A stretch of 64,000 bases of DNA from Dicyema japonicum (GCA_011109175.1 RDEW01000001.1:1130360-1194359); one strand, 5' to 3'; shown: positions 44,672 to 56,939, numbered from the stretch's first letter. Notes: generated from the sequence alone by a model not told the origin. Numbers and translations: made by a program.

Positions 44672-46130
44672 TAATAATTTTTATTTATTTAACCCCAAGA
44701 ACACAAAAAAGGAAGTTTTCAGACTAATTATGTGATTCCGGTACTCTTTAAGATTGAAGCAATGTACATCCGGTGTTCCTCCAGTGTCTCCACTGTAGAC
44801 CAGAAATTACGCCGTTCTTCAAGAGTTTTTAAAGATGTGGACCTCTTGCCGAACGTGTGGTATTTTGCAACTACCAATGCCGATCCATAAAATTGTTCTG
44901 ACTGCTCGCTACATCGTTGGAGAAAACTGGCTCCACTTTTTAATTGTTGATGAATCATCAAATGAAGAAAAAGCCATTCACAGTGACCATTTGTGCGGGT
45001 CATTGCCAAATTAGGTTTTTTCATTTTTTAAATTAATATTATTTATCAGAAAAAAAAACAAATTGCAAACTGACAGCCAAAAAACAGAAGGCATTTCCGC
45101 GACCGATTGCAATCTTCAGGCGTTCACATGACCAAAGCTGCTACCGAAGATCTCCGAGCCTTGACGATATTGCACTTTCAATCTCTCGAGGTTTGGAATC
45201 TGAGAGGACGAAAGCTGAGGACATATTTGTATTCGATGTCGGCTTAAGAAGTTGATTGTGCATGAGAACCGAATATTCTTGTGACGGTCGACGCAGATAC
45301 GAAAATAATTCTTTTATGCAATCGTTAATTGGAACTCCTCTAAAATTGTGGGAGAATGATAATAATGGATTAAACGTTACTCCCAATATTTTAAGGTTCC
45401 CGCTTTAAGAGATAGGCTTTTTTGTAGCATAACATCCAAATCTTCATTCAATCTTTGATTACCGGAGAAGATCTTATATGAGGATCTCTCAAAAGAGACT
45501 AACAGTCGGTTCGATTCTAATCAGATTTCAAACTTCGCAAGAAAAGTCCGGACTTCTGTTGCGGCCTCGTGTTTAGAATTACTACGACATTTAATAATCA
45601 AGTCATCCCGTATGTTAACAGCAAGAAATTGATTTCCTCAAGATACGGCATATCGTGTAGAAATAGGTTAAAGAGAGCAGAAGAGAGGAGATCCTCGAAG
45701 GACTCTGTTAGGGGGGGGACAAATACGTTCGTACTTAGCGACCAGTAAGTAAACTTCATTTTAGGGTTAATCTCGATGTCTAATAAATTTCTAGTCAGTA
45801 TTTTTCTGGACATTGAGTCGAAGGCTGAATGTAACAAAGTCAGAAGATGAAGACTGAATGTGTTAAATGTTTTGATAATAAACTGTAGTGGGTTGATCCG
45901 TTTTGAAGTCATGTTAGAATCTGCGGGGTGGCATGTAAGGAAAGATCTTCCAGAAGACAAGTTTCTCTACGAGGCATGAGAGACTACATGGACATAGGGC
46001 GGTAGGAAACTGGCGGACGTCTTTGTTTACCAGTCTTCGAAACAGATATAATAATCGATTTTTTTCATCCATATATTTTTTTTGTAAAAAAATTTTTATT
46101 AAAGAAAGAAATGAGAATAAAAGGTTATAT
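44672..46130 (-). mobile_element. LINE (A/B-like), 5'-truncated copy, minus strand
   Basis: Minus-strand order: LLHSAFDSMSRKILTRNLLD (motif A), FNLFLHDMPYLEEINFLLL (near motif C, lacking a clear DD), MGVTFNPLLSFSHNF, and the C-terminus ETLEEHRMYIASILKSTGIT, then a 3' UTR with AACTTCCTTTTTTGTG and the tail GGGGTTAAATAAATAAAAAT. It abuts the RLE element at 46130. Confidence 0.75.
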
Positions 46131-49050
46131 AGCGGCTGCCCTGACTGCATGGATATTCCCTTTCAGGATAGCGAGATTCGCTCAAATAACCAGCGGCGCT
46201 CACGAGGGTCTGCTGTTCGTGTAGCGATCCGATTCCCTAGACGACTCAAGAATTCCAGCGTCGCAGGCGCAAGGGAACCAGACGTCTCAACGGCAAATGG
46301 GACAAACAAAAAATCCTTGGGTAGGACTGCGTACATTTCCCGTTTAAACTTCTCGGCCTTCTCAGCGGCAGAACAGGCTCCAGAGGCACTCTGAAGTAGG
46401 GTGCAAGATGCAAATGTGTCAATGCAGGTAACATCCCGTACAAGAAGTTTCCCGGCTTCAAAAAGGAAGATTATCATCTCATCTGGTCGTTTCCAGTCTC
46501 ACTTGTAAAGACCGACAGGTTCGGGCATAGAGGGGTGTTCGGCGGCGTTCAAAGCTCGCCTAGCGACTTCGTTCAAGGCCATGTGTCTGGGAAATCTGCT
46601 TGCAGTAGAGAGGGTGTAGGCCAAAACAGTCGACATTGTTTCCGCATCGGCACGGATGTGGAACACAGACTTTTAATCCCAGTCGCAATGAGATCTCAAT
46701 ACGGACGCATTCATCATCCAGAAAGGTACCCAGAACTCCATTGGGAATGGCGTTGAGCTAGGTACCGCTCTCGGAAGACGCCCCCGACACAAACAGGCAC
46801 GGCGATGTTGGCTAGATGACACTAGCAAATCTTTGAAAAAATTCCAGCATATAGAATCGTCCAAGCCCCGCTGAGAGAACGAGGAAGGCAGGGAAAGCTG
46901 ATAAGTGCGGCTCCAGGCTTCACGAGCATGGCCGGCGTTCTTGTCAATAGAGAATTCAGGTAGAGAGTGTAGAATCCTCTTGACATGGGAGTTACAGGCC
47001 ACTAGCGATGATAGGTATGAAAAGAGAGAAAAGTCCACAGGTTCCGATTTCCAAGTCCTTCGAGTCTCACTGGCAGTGTGGCTTGTTTCCATGAGTAATT
47101 CTCGAACCGGACGTTGAAGATACGTTCCGCTGTCGTACTGAAGATCTCGTTAATCTGTACGAGTTGGTCACAAAGGATGAAATAGGGAGCAGTCCTCAGG
47201 ACATATGCAAGCCTCTGTACGTCGAGACTGTTTTTCAGGAGGAATAATGCTGTATGCATGTCAAGAGACACAAGCGCTTCAGAGTCTCTCCGAGTAACAG
47301 TGGTTTTTCACATATAGCTCTTCCCATTGCATTTATGGTGATCCGGAATATAAGTTTTCATCGAGTGTGGAAGTACTTCCAGGCAGTAAATATCCGAAAG
47401 ATGACAAAGCTTTTGAATACTTCTCTTCTGAAAGTCCGCAATTGTAGATTTTGTATTTAGTGTAATTTAATCCAGTCCAGCTTCCAACAGTGCTGGAATT
47501 ATCACTTACAAATCCCGGAAAACAGTATCCGGGGTCCTTGGAGGACCGCATCATCCAGATACCATAGATTGAGGGGCGAGCACGGTGATTTTCTCTATTG
47601 CAAGACAAAACAATAGGGGTCCAAGGGATCTCCCTGTTGCACTCCAGAATAGGAATGGATTAGGTAGTCCCCAAAAAGTAAGGATGAAGGTAGGCTGTAT
47701 GACTGATTCACAAATTCGAAAATATTAGGGCATCTCTCAACACACGCTTCCAGGATATTGTCCCTCCTTAGACTATTGAAGGCGTTCTTGATGTCCAGTT
47801 CGACCAGGACATGTCCCCGGGAATCTTCTATACTGTGGTTTATGAATGTCCTCACTGAATGATAGCGGCCTCGCATCCCAAGTGAATACCGACGCCTACT
47901 TGAGGGGGGTTCAAGAATTTTGTGATGAGTGGAATAGAATGTCTGGAGGAAATTTTAGCAGCCAGTCTTCTGAAGACAAACCTGACCGCAACTGGTCGTA
48001 CTCCGCCTCCCTTCTTATCAAAGACTATCAAATTGGCGGATAACTTCGGGAAGAACTCCAGATATGATCCGGTTCATAAGTGTAGTAATTGAATTCGTAG
48101 GACGAAGTCCCAGGTTTCCTACAGAAAAAGATCCTTCAGGTAGCCAGGTCTTATTCCGTCGAGCCCACCACTGCTACTAGGGACAAAATTCCGTATTGCG
48201 AGCAGAACATCGTTTGATGCAATCAGTACACTCACTCCAGATGGAGAAGCGACTTGGCGTAAGTTTTGGGATGGTTATGGATGCTTGTTCAGTAAAATAT
48301 TGTAGGCGTCTGGAGTCGGTTTTCGTGGTCCACTCGAGGGAAGTGCCCTAATGGCTGTGTAGGTGCCACCTTCAATTAACTTCGACCGGACAGTTTCTCT
48401 TGAGACGAACACTTAGACTTCCTCGTTCTGACCATGTGTCTCCCTCGTACGGTTAGAAGGCATGGGACAATCGGGGATATGGATGCCTCCCAAAAAGAAC
48501 GAATGTTGGCCTCATGGTAGTAGCGAGAGACTCCTTTCCGTGACCATCTCGATCAAGTCCCAATGCAGAAGGCGTAAAGCTGAATAAGCGCATCCAATTA
48601 TGTACTGCGTCAGTCCCGAGGGCATCTTCAATCGTTTTGGAACTGGCCTCCTCAGCGATAGCCGTATGGCCTTGGGAATCCTCACAGGGATAGTCCATGA
48701 AGAACGTAATTCAAGATGAGACGTAGGATCCGTGGTTGATGGTAATTAACGGGAGAATTAACATTGGCACGGGGAACCTCCCTGTATTTTGCCGAGTCAT
48801 GAATGGCAGTGCCATACTCCAGGCACGCTCGCTGCGGCTTGGAATTGCTTGATGCACCCGAGGTGGAAGACATCTCCACAAGCAGAGCAGGAGATTCTCA
48901 CGGTTCCGAGTTCTGACAAGCCGACAGGACGAAACACATCTCAGTTGACTTGGCTGGTACCTTTTTCTTCAAGTAGGAACATTCTTATCAGGTGCTTTCT
49001 CACAACAGACATAATCATAACAACGACCGTCCACAACAACACGCGCCAAC
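46131..49050 (-). mobile_element. RLE-family LINE, longest copy, degenerate
   Basis: The most complete copy of the family. Minus-strand order: a Cys/His-rich N-terminal piece (ISCSACGDVFHLGCIKQF) near 48900, RT with MRGRYHSVRTFINHS, VELDIKNAFNSLRRDN (motif A), SGVQQGDPLDPYCFVLQ (motif B) and NLWYLDDAVLQGP (motif C), then LLKNSLDVQRLAYVLRTAP, WKQATLPVRLEGLG, and the C-terminal end LVRDVTCIDTFASCTLLQSA, FVPFAVETSGSLAP. The KRPDG segment itself is lost in a gap. Several frameshifts. No APE endonuclease was seen, in line with a restriction-like endonuclease LINE. Confidence 0.8.
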
Positions 49051-49470
49051 TTAATCCAGATATTTATTAAAAAAATATTTACTTTTTTTTCAAGCCTAAG
49101 ATAAACAGTCACAACTAATTAATCTAAAGATGAATCCAGAAGAGAACGTCTGCTTATGCCGACCAAATCCATCCTCCAATAGTCCATTGCAGGTTTCCTG
49201 TTCCGAAGAAAAGTGGATTTTTCTCCAGAATTCTTCCATTTTCATCACACGTCCTACCGTTGGGGACATCACTTCATTCTTAAGCTGAAGAGTTTTCATA
49301 ATGGGAACATTCACCAGCTGAGTTAGTCAGATATATTGGCCATTTTTCGGAATCCAGCTATTATTTATGTAATATTGATAATTAATAAATAATTATTTAA
49401 TTGAGTAAAATAGCTAAATTAAATAAATAAATTTGCAAGGCTATATAATTCATTTGACACAATAGATTTG
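49051..49470. other. Spacer upstream of the MAX-like gene
   Basis: Contains a 72-codon open stretch on the minus strand (49096-49314) and a shorter ATG-initiated plus-strand frame from 49131. Neither is recognisable, and a choice between them is not possible here. The last 150 bp are AT-rich. Confidence 0.35.
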
Positions 49471-50057
49471 ATGATAAACCTAAACCGTGACGAGAATAAC
49501 CCCGAAGATAACTTCGATAGTCGTCGTGTAGACCACAATCTACGGGAGAGAAGGAGAAGGGTGGTCATCAAAACCTGCTTCGAAAACCTGCATAACGTCC
49601 TTCCAATAAGACAAAAAAAGGTTTCTAAAATATCTCACATAAAGGCTTCACGTGGTCACATATTGACAAATTCCGTCGATTACATCAGATACTTGTTCAT
49701 GAGTTCCGATAGACTAGATGACTACATCAGTAAGTACCAATCCCAACTTGACGTTCTTAACGATCATAGTTGGTCACGCGGTTTTATTTTAGAAAGACCA
49801 TCGTTCAAGAGAAATTTGCTCGGACTAAGAATGTCAAGGATATCTGTGCTTCCTCAATCAGAGATCTATCGGATGTCTCCTTTAATGAACTTGATCCCTA
49901 TTTTGGATTTAGTGAGAGAACTGACACTAATTTTTTGCTTTCTGAGGAATCTTCAGCCCATTCAAGTGAAGATGACGACTTTCTAATCCAGTTAGTTGAT
50001 GAAGCTGAGGACGAATTTGTTTTTGTCAGCAGGAATGCTTATCAAAGATTGCACTGA
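49471..50057 (+). CDS. MAX-like bHLH-zipper transcription factor
   Basis: MAX is the shared partner of MYC and MXD/MNT and binds CACGTG. Start ATG 49471 (MINLNRDENNPED). Introns 49621-49644 (24 nt), 49769-49792 (24) and 49833-49861 (29) leave 169 codons in frame. The basic region DSRRVDHNLRERRRR has His, Glu and Arg at the E-box-contacting spots; helix 1 is IKTCFENLHNVLP and helix 2 KASRGHILTNSVDYIRYL, compared with MAX IKDSFHSLRDSVP and KASRAQILDKATEYIQYM. A short zipper follows, ending KYQSQLDVLND. The loop reads IRQK, close to MAX in length. The C-terminus is acidic and serine-rich (SEESSAHSSEDDDF). The first two introns keep frame even if retained, so retention would add eight residues each. 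MLX or MXD proteins are less good matches. Confidence 0.82.
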
Positions 50058-50469
50058 TCACTTCACTTCTTTTCATTTTCGCTTACAATGATTAGTTACC
50101 TGATCATTAATTTTCTCTGATCATGAATTGTTGTTATAATTTTTTGTTTGATATAAGTCATTTTCAAGTTGAAAGTGGAGTAGTAATCTTTTTACTAAGG
50201 ATGAATTAAATTTCAATAGCACATATGTCAATTTTGATGTTGGTTGATAATTTGTTATTGATCCAAATAGAATATGGATTTTTCTATAATTGATAAATTA
50301 TTGAGAACATCGATTGCTTTTTCAATATTTGGGAAATTGTTGACGTTAAAATTTGCAAACTTGTGGTCATGGTCGGATCATGGTATGAGTGAAGGTTATA
50401 AATGAACTTTCTGTTGCATCTTGGCGAGGTTATACGATCAACGCAGTCTTGAGGATATATTAGCAGAGC
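50058..50469. other. AT-rich spacer
   Basis: No gene recognised. Confidence 0.4.
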
Positions 50470-52290
50470 ACTGATCTCTGGAGAGGTAGAATATGGATTT
50501 ACCCACTATACTGGATCTGACAACGTCGATAAAGCGCAGTGTATGATATGTGACGTCATAATGGAAAACAACTCTTTGAAGCCGTCACAATTAAAAAGAC
50601 ATAAGGAAAAAACTCACTGTCGAAAGTTTTATAGCAAAGAGAACTAAATATGATAAATCTGGAAAACTTAGTAATTTCGGATTTAGACCTCCATATGAGG
50701 TATTAATAATTGAAGCATTTATTTTGGATATCCTTAATTATTGCCAAAAACAAAGTATCTCACTCTTCTGGAGAAAATTTAATAAAACCTGCCGACAATG
50801 GCCAGAATATTGCTCGATAAAGATGCCGTACAAAAATTTAAAAATGTACCTTTATCTAATGACACGAATCGAATACGAGACATGTTTTGTAATGTTTTGG
50901 AACAGCTCGTTATGAAAATAAAGTCCATGCAGAATTAGTATACAATTGGATGAATCTACCGATATAACATCTATTTGTCGACATGGAATCTATTTATGAC
51001 GAGTTTTTATTTTGTTTAGAATTAACTGCAAGAACAGCAGCTAATGATATTTTTGATTTGTTTTCTGGCTTCTTACGTGACAATTGTATTCACTGAGATA
51101 AAGTTGGATCTATTTGTACAGATGGGTCACCAGCTATGATAGGACATCGTTCTGGTCTTGTCACATTGACGAAAGAAGTCGCACCACATGTAATTACGAA
51201 ACACTGCGTCATGCATAAATATGCACTCGCTACAAAAAACTCTGCCATTTGAGGTAAAAAATGTACTTGATTCAACAGTCAAGATTGTGAATTTGATTCG
51301 AGGTAGGGCTACAAATCATCGACTTTTTAAAATACTCTGTGAAGAATTAGGAACATATCATTCAGTGCTTTTATTTATACTGAAGTACGTTGGTTATCAA
51401 GAGGTACTATCACGGGTTGCCGAGCTGTCAAATGCCATTAGTTTATTTTTACGAGATATTAGGTTGACCGAATTTGCTGATTTATTAAACAACGATATTT
51501 TCATGCTTAAACTATATTATCTGACATATTTAGTATTTTTAATGAATCACTACAAGGTATTTTTATTAATTATTTATGTTGAGGTAATAATGCTTCCAAC
51601 ATTGAAGCTATGGAAAAAATGTCTGCGTTTAAAAAAATTGTCACTATGGAGGAGAAAAATACGAAATAACAACGCTTCAATGTTTCCGATGGTAGAAAAT
51701 AAGATTGGTGATAATGAACCTGAAAAATGGTTTTCTTCTTTGATTATTGATCATTTCGAAAATCTTGAAAATAAAATTGGAGATTATTTCCCAGTTATTG
51801 AACCAATTGCGACTTGGATAATACACCCTTTTATTCCGGAAACCAATAAATTAATTTACGACGGCCAAGAAATTGATTTCCAAGAACAGTTGATTGAATT
51901 GCGAAATTCGCAGTTTTGCAAGTTGACATTTAATTCGCTTTCGATTATGGAATTCTGTTATTAATGAATATCCAATCTTAAGTAAAAATGCACTGGAAGT
52001 GATAATTTTCTATCCAATTACTTATTTATGTGAAATGGCAATGTCTTGTTATTCTGAAATTAAGGTGGAAGACGATATGAGAATTGCACTTACCAACATT
52101 GTACCAAAAATTGAACAACTAGTTTCTGAAAGCAGGATAAAAAATCACACTAACTCTAAATATTATGATTTTTTAATTTTGTTAGTTTTTTTTATTAAAT
52201 TGTTTTGTTACATGTGGTCCCCAGAAAAATTCAACAGACTAAAGTGGTCCCCGGTCAAAAAAGGTTAAGAAACACTGGTATAAGTCGTCA
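50470..52290 (+). mobile_element. hAT transposon relic, ZBED5-like
   Basis: In order: BED-type finger CMICDVIMENNSLKPSQLKRH, ICTDGSPAMIGHRSGLVTL (second Asp), APHVITKHCVMHKYALATKT, EVRWLSRGTITRVAELS (in shifted frame near 51385), and the C-terminal dimerisation region (ITYLCEMAMSCYSEIKV, MRIALTNIVPKIEQLV). The 3' end has GGTCCCCGGTCAAAAAAGG then TTAAGAAACACTG near 52284, matching the usual CAGTGTTTCTCAACC end. No 5' end was found. Multiple frameshifts. Confidence 0.85.
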
Positions 52291-53349
52291 GATTTTTCGT
52301 TACTGAACTACAGTGGACTTGTGCATTCAGGTGGCCACAGGAAAAGGTCACCAAAACAACCCAAGTTATCAAAGGAAGTAGGATGCCATGATTAGGTGGA
52401 GTGTAAGTGTTTATTAGCTTATGCATTCATTGTTGAGGAGAAAATTTATTGACACAAGTTCCACAGTATTGTTGTTAAGGGAATATGATTTTTAGTGGTA
52501 ACTCTGAACTGAATTTTGTTACTGATTATAGTTAATAGACCACCACTGAGTCTGCTTCAATCGTACGTAAGAATAGCCGGGTATGGATGAAAGTTTGTAA
52601 AAAGGAGGAGGTTTGGTTTCTTGTCTTACTTCACGTCGAGCCCTGGTGGTACATGGAAAGCAAAGAGATTCAAAACTTATCTCCCAGCCAGATACGAATG
52701 ATGTCCACATCGTAAACGAGAGAGTTACACTCTGACGGAATCGCTAATCACAGGATGACGACGCTCCAGTATCTTGTTCTCTTCCAAGCTTTGGTCTTCC
52801 GCAGGAAGTGGAATTTTCCTGAGTGTTCTTTGGGGATCAGTAAATGTTTTCCGAATGTATCAGCGGTTAGCGGATCCAAGTAATGAGAAGGTTGGGTGGT
52901 TTGGTTGAAGCGTTTGTCTGAGATATTGTAAACTCCTTATTTCAAGGTGGTCACCCACTGGCAGGATTTTCGACTCCCAGTGTAAATTCCAAGTGGGGAT
53001 GATTTCAAAAAGTCCGTTATAGTTCTCAATGATGAATTTTGCTGCAACTTTTGTAGGAAAGAAAGTGACCTGCATGTTAAAACAGTGACGTGTCAAACAT
53101 GACTCAAGATTTTAGGATATTTAACCACCGGGGAAGTTCGCTGTTGAGGTATAGATCTGTGATTAAATTATCTCCAATCTGTTGTAAAAATATTACTGAG
53201 GATTTCGACATGTATGGGGACATCCAGTTTGTCACCATCCAGTCGGAAAATAAATTCAATTACATGAGGCTAATTGAAGGTTTTTATCTCTGAATAATAA
53301 GCTATGATAGGAGGGTCGTTTTCTGAGTTCTTTAATGTCGCTGATGTAG
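52291..53349. other. Unassigned region with open stretches
   Basis: A minus-strand stretch at 52740-53096 is open for two blocks (one ends with a TGA after SLLGSANR, the next reads KTFTDPQRTLRKIPLPAEDQ). No domain is recognised and no mini-intron removes the stop. It may be a decayed gene or LINE piece. Confidence 0.35.
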
Positions 53350-54118
53350 AGATTATTTATTTATTTAGAACCCCGGGATCACCGAAAAAGAAAGACAGAA
53401 GAAACGTCGGACAGTTAGGTAATTCCAGTTTTTGCAATCAATCGAGCCATCCAACGTCTGTGGTCTCCAATTGTTCCCACTACGAAAGAGCCTTCTCTCA
53501 CCCATGAACCTGAACATCTTAAGATGGGAAATAAATTCAGTCCATTTTTTCATTTTTGTCATATTTGACATTTTAGATAATCAAAGATGCGTAGGCATGT
53601 CAAAAATTCGGGGGACATGTTTGGATCCCTGGGACGAGTTCCACATCTTTGATTATGGTTGTTAGAGTTCTGAGGTGACTTGTTCTCCTCTGTCGTCTGA
53701 TGACTGAACTGAATATCATAGTGGGTCTTTAGCATTAAGGTCATTGATAACGTTATAGAAGTTGACTAGGAATTCCATGCTGGGACGGTAGCCATTCTGG
53801 CAGCATGTAAACATTAATGAGAGTGTAAGGAATTGACACGACGTGAGACTTGCCTCTGAGACTTGCATGACTTATTTTTAGGTAGTGTCAGTGAAAGGAC
53901 GAGAAGAATGTATGATGTTATTAACCCACCGATGTGGAACCAATTTGCCTATTCAGAGCGGAGTATTGAATATTCTGTAAATCTTGGTGTTCGTGAAATG
54001 ATGGATAGTCTGAACTTGCAATTTTGTGTCTCGCCAAATAGTCTGCGAGCTCAGCGTTCTTTGGTCTGATTCCATTAATGTTCAGAAGGTTTCGCAGTCC
54101 ATGAACATCTTGTACCAC
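53350..54118 (-). mobile_element. LINE (A/B-like), internally deleted, minus strand
   Basis: The tail side is at 53350 (TTATTTATTTAGAACCCC). Pieces in gene order: NLLNINGIRPKNAELADYL (endonuclease start), TPRFTEYSILRS, NVYMLPEWLPS then FYNVINDLNAKDP in shifted frames. RT is absent, so most of the element is deleted. It lies back to back with the family C LINE that starts at about 54120. Confidence 0.6.
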
Positions 54119-54147
54119 GGATACATCAATTTTGGAAAGTCAACGAC

Positions 54148-55065
54148 ATGATTAGTGTTCTGCAAATTAGGATGAATGACATGTGCCCTTCCAAAAGCTA
54201 CATGACAGTCATTAACGTGTATGCTCCACATAGTGGCAGATTTTTGAAAAATCCTGAGGAACTGGATGACTTCTACTGTCAACTATTGAGGACGTACTCG
54301 GAATACGAATCTTCGTTGTTGATATTTATTGCCGGGGACTTTAACGCTAAAGTTGGGATGCGACGCAGTGGAGAGGAATCGTTCATCGGCAGGCATGGAC
54401 GGGGGTGGAGAAACACCCCGGGAACACTACTGGCCAATTTCTGTCAAGCGAATGATCTTTTCATAGGAAACACTGCCTTTATGCACCCAGCTCGCCACAG
54501 GAGCACATGGACTGGCCATAGAACGAACTCGGAAAACAAAAGTGTCAATATTTATAATCAAATTGATTACATCATTTGTCGGACCAAGGACAAACACCTA
54601 CTGAATGATGCCCGTTCTTATGGAGGGTCGATGATAAATAGTGACCATAAAATGGTTATTGGCAAGTTCTCCTTGAAGAAATACTACATTGGCAGGAAGA
54701 ACCTGAGTCTAAGCAAAACGCTACCACCTTACCATACCCATGTATATATGACTGAGAAGCTCTGGTCTCAGCCGCTGCTGGTGACAAACTACCAAAAACA
54801 TATAGAGAACCACCTATATACATTACCAGCTAATATGACTATACAAGACCTATGGGATCAGACCAAAAGCATTATTTGCCTTGCCGCAAACACCCACCTT
54901 GGAGTGAGACGGCAGACAACCGGAAATATGTCACTTGGCCATCCAGACTCCTTATTACTGGCAAAACAACAACGAGAAATATGGATACAGAGTCTAAACA
55001 CGACGGATATACATATCAAAAAAAACTACGAACTGAACGAAATATTATCAAGAGAAGAATCATGA
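54148..55065 (+). CDS. LINE family C: APE endonuclease part of the polyprotein
   Basis: The endonuclease nicks target DNA for target-primed reverse transcription. Readable motifs: MTVINVYAPHSGRF, IFIAGDFNAKVG, FCQANDLFIGNTAF, NQIDYIICRTKD and MINSDHKMVIGKF, which carry the catalytic Asp/Asn, Asp and SDH residues. The N-terminal N/E motifs (first about 80 residues) are absent because the element is truncated at about 54120. After the domain a linker runs to the A8 slip site; the true protein continues in the next frame as the RT. Confidence 0.85.
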   Translation: MISVLQIRMNDMCPSKSYMTVINVYAPHSGRFLKNPEELDDFYCQLLRTYSEYESSLLIFIAGDFNAKVGMRRSGEESFIGRHGRGWRNTPGTLLANFCQANDLFIGNTAFMHPARHRSTWTGHRTNSENKSVNIYNQIDYIICRTKDKHLLNDARSYGGSMINSDHKMVIGKFSLKKYYIGRKNLSLSKTLPPYHTHVYMTEKLWSQPLLVTNYQKHIENHLYTLPANMTIQDLWDQTKSIICLAANTHLGVRRQTTGNMSLGHPDSLLLAKQQREIWIQSLNTTDIHIKKNYELNEILSREES

Positions 55066-56816
55066 AGCTTAATAATGAACACTCGAAGGATGTCTTCCTA
55101 TCACATCTTAGAGAGCTGGAGCAACTAAAGGACAATGCACAAATGTTCGCTGCAGTCCGACTAATGCGAGGAAAGAAAAAAGCGACAGTACATGTTATGG
55201 ATGGGAAGGGGAAACTTATCTTAAAACCAGACGAACAGATCGAATTGATTGCTGCCCATTTTGAAAAACTGTTCAATGCGAACGGCCAAGAACTGGCCCC
55301 TTTCATCGGAGAACCGCGGATGCTGGAAACAATTATCACATCTAAGGAAGTTCAGAGTGCGTGCAGTAAGCTAAAGAATCACAGGAGCGCTGGACCAGAC
55401 AACATCCCTCCCGAACTGCTGAAATATGGACCTATGCGTCTATTCGAAACCATTGCGACATTGTTAAATGGAATGTTTACATCCAACTCTGTCCTACCAC
55501 TGGGGAAAGGGACATTGATACCTATACAAAAGCCTAACAAACCAAAGGGACCACTAGAAAGCCTACGCCCAGTCATATTGTTAAACACATTACGAAAAGT
55601 TCTTGCATCTGTTGCTTTGGACCGCTTAAAACATCCTGCAGGAAATTACCTATCAGCATGCCATAGTGGATTTCGTGAAGGAAGGTCGACAGCGGACATT
55701 CTGTGGAGCCACAGGTGGCGGTGTGCAACGGCTCAAAGATACAAAAATGCCACGACCATCCTGGGGATCGATATGTCAAGAGCTTTCGACACCATTAGCC
55801 GACACAAGCTAATGGTTGTCCTTCATCAATTTGTGGACCAATCATTGCTACGGATAATCAGAGTACTTCTCTCAAGTACTGAACTGTCAGTCCGAATTGG
55901 GAGAACTCTATCCCGACCATTCAAAACTACAATCGGCACTCCTCAGGGAGACTCCCTCTCCCCCTTACTATTTGTGATATATCTCGAAGCTGCACTAAAG
56001 GATCTAAGAACTTGCTATGAAGGAAAAATAAACGAAGTCGTATACGCGGATGATGTGGATTTTATATCCGAGGATACAGAAGCTCTCACACATCTGCTGG
56101 AAAATGCACCGGACAAACTGGGGGAATGGTTCCTCATCGTTAACCGGGCCAAAACGGAAATCACGGAAATCAAAAGAATGGACAACATCCTTAATGAACG
56201 TTGGCGACATGTTAATAAGCTTGGATCCCTACTGGGGGACACAGAAGACATCATCAAAAGGAAAACACTTGCAGGAGTAGCAATGCGAAAACTCAAAAAG
56301 GGATGGCTGAAAGGACTAGATGTCAATCTGCGGATACGCATGTACAATGCATTTGTGAAACCGATACTGACATACAATGCTGGTACTTGGGCCTGTACAG
56401 GTGCGGAATCAATGGCTCTCGATGGGTTCCACAGAAAACAGCTTAGAGTATTATTTGGCATGCAGTGGCCAGCCAGAATCTCGAATACCGGTATTTACAA
56501 AAAATGCAAGAGTAGGCCTCTAAGCCTGGAAATCACTGACGCCCGGTGGAGACTGTTTGGTCACGTACTACGCATGGATCTTGCTGCCCCGGCTAATGTG
56601 GCGATGGAGGACCATTTCATGTTCGAGGGCAAATGCTTCCGTGGCAGACCAAGGATGACCCTACCTATCATGCTGCACAAAGACCTCCAAAGAATGAAGA
56701 AATGCCTAAAGACGGGAGACGATCTGGACATGCTGAGATCGACTGCGTGTAACCGTGGAGGATGGAAGAGGCTAACTAATAACATTGTTTCTTGTATTGC
56801 ACATGCTTTGCTATAA
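55024..56816 (+). CDS. LINE family C: reverse transcriptase and C-terminal region
   Basis: Frame is open from 54852, but the protein most likely enters it at the A8 run near 55018-55025. RT motifs: LESLRPVILLNTLRKV, SGFREGRSTADILWSHRW, GIDMSRAFDTISRHKL (motif A), IGTPQGDSLSPLLFVIYLE (motif B), VYADDVDFI (motif C, catalytic DD), KLGSLLGDTEDIIKRK, and a C-terminal region with WRLFGHVLRM and RGRPRMTLPIML. All RT catalytic residues are intact across nearly 600 codons with no stop, so this copy is recent. No RNase H is seen. The ending NRGGWKRLTN is shared with family C relatives. Confidence 0.9.
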
Positions 56817-56939
56817 CTATTATGGCAAGGCGATAAGTTCTGTAATAATAATAATCTAGAAATTAAAAAAAATCAGCTTTTGCAATTCAACTTTTTTGGT
56901 AATTAGAAATGAAACAAGTTTTAGTTAATCTTTAATTAT

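Larger units (their letters stand above)
54120..56870 (+). mobile_element. LINE family C, best-preserved copy (5'-truncated within the endonuclease)
   Basis: Carries two long overlapping frames (54148-55065 and 54852-56816) that together cover most of an APE-type LINE polyprotein. The N-terminal third of the endonuclease is missing. A UTR with TAATAATAATAA follows. Diverged relatives are at 20751-21905, 56940-57300 and 62340-63780. The only coding break between endonuclease and RT is a one-base shift at an A8 run (55018-55025). Confidence 0.88.

Noticed and set aside
54118-54148. Twin-priming inversion of a single LINE
   Set aside because: The two endonuclease pieces differ in conserved positions and appear to be from different families; kept only as an observation.
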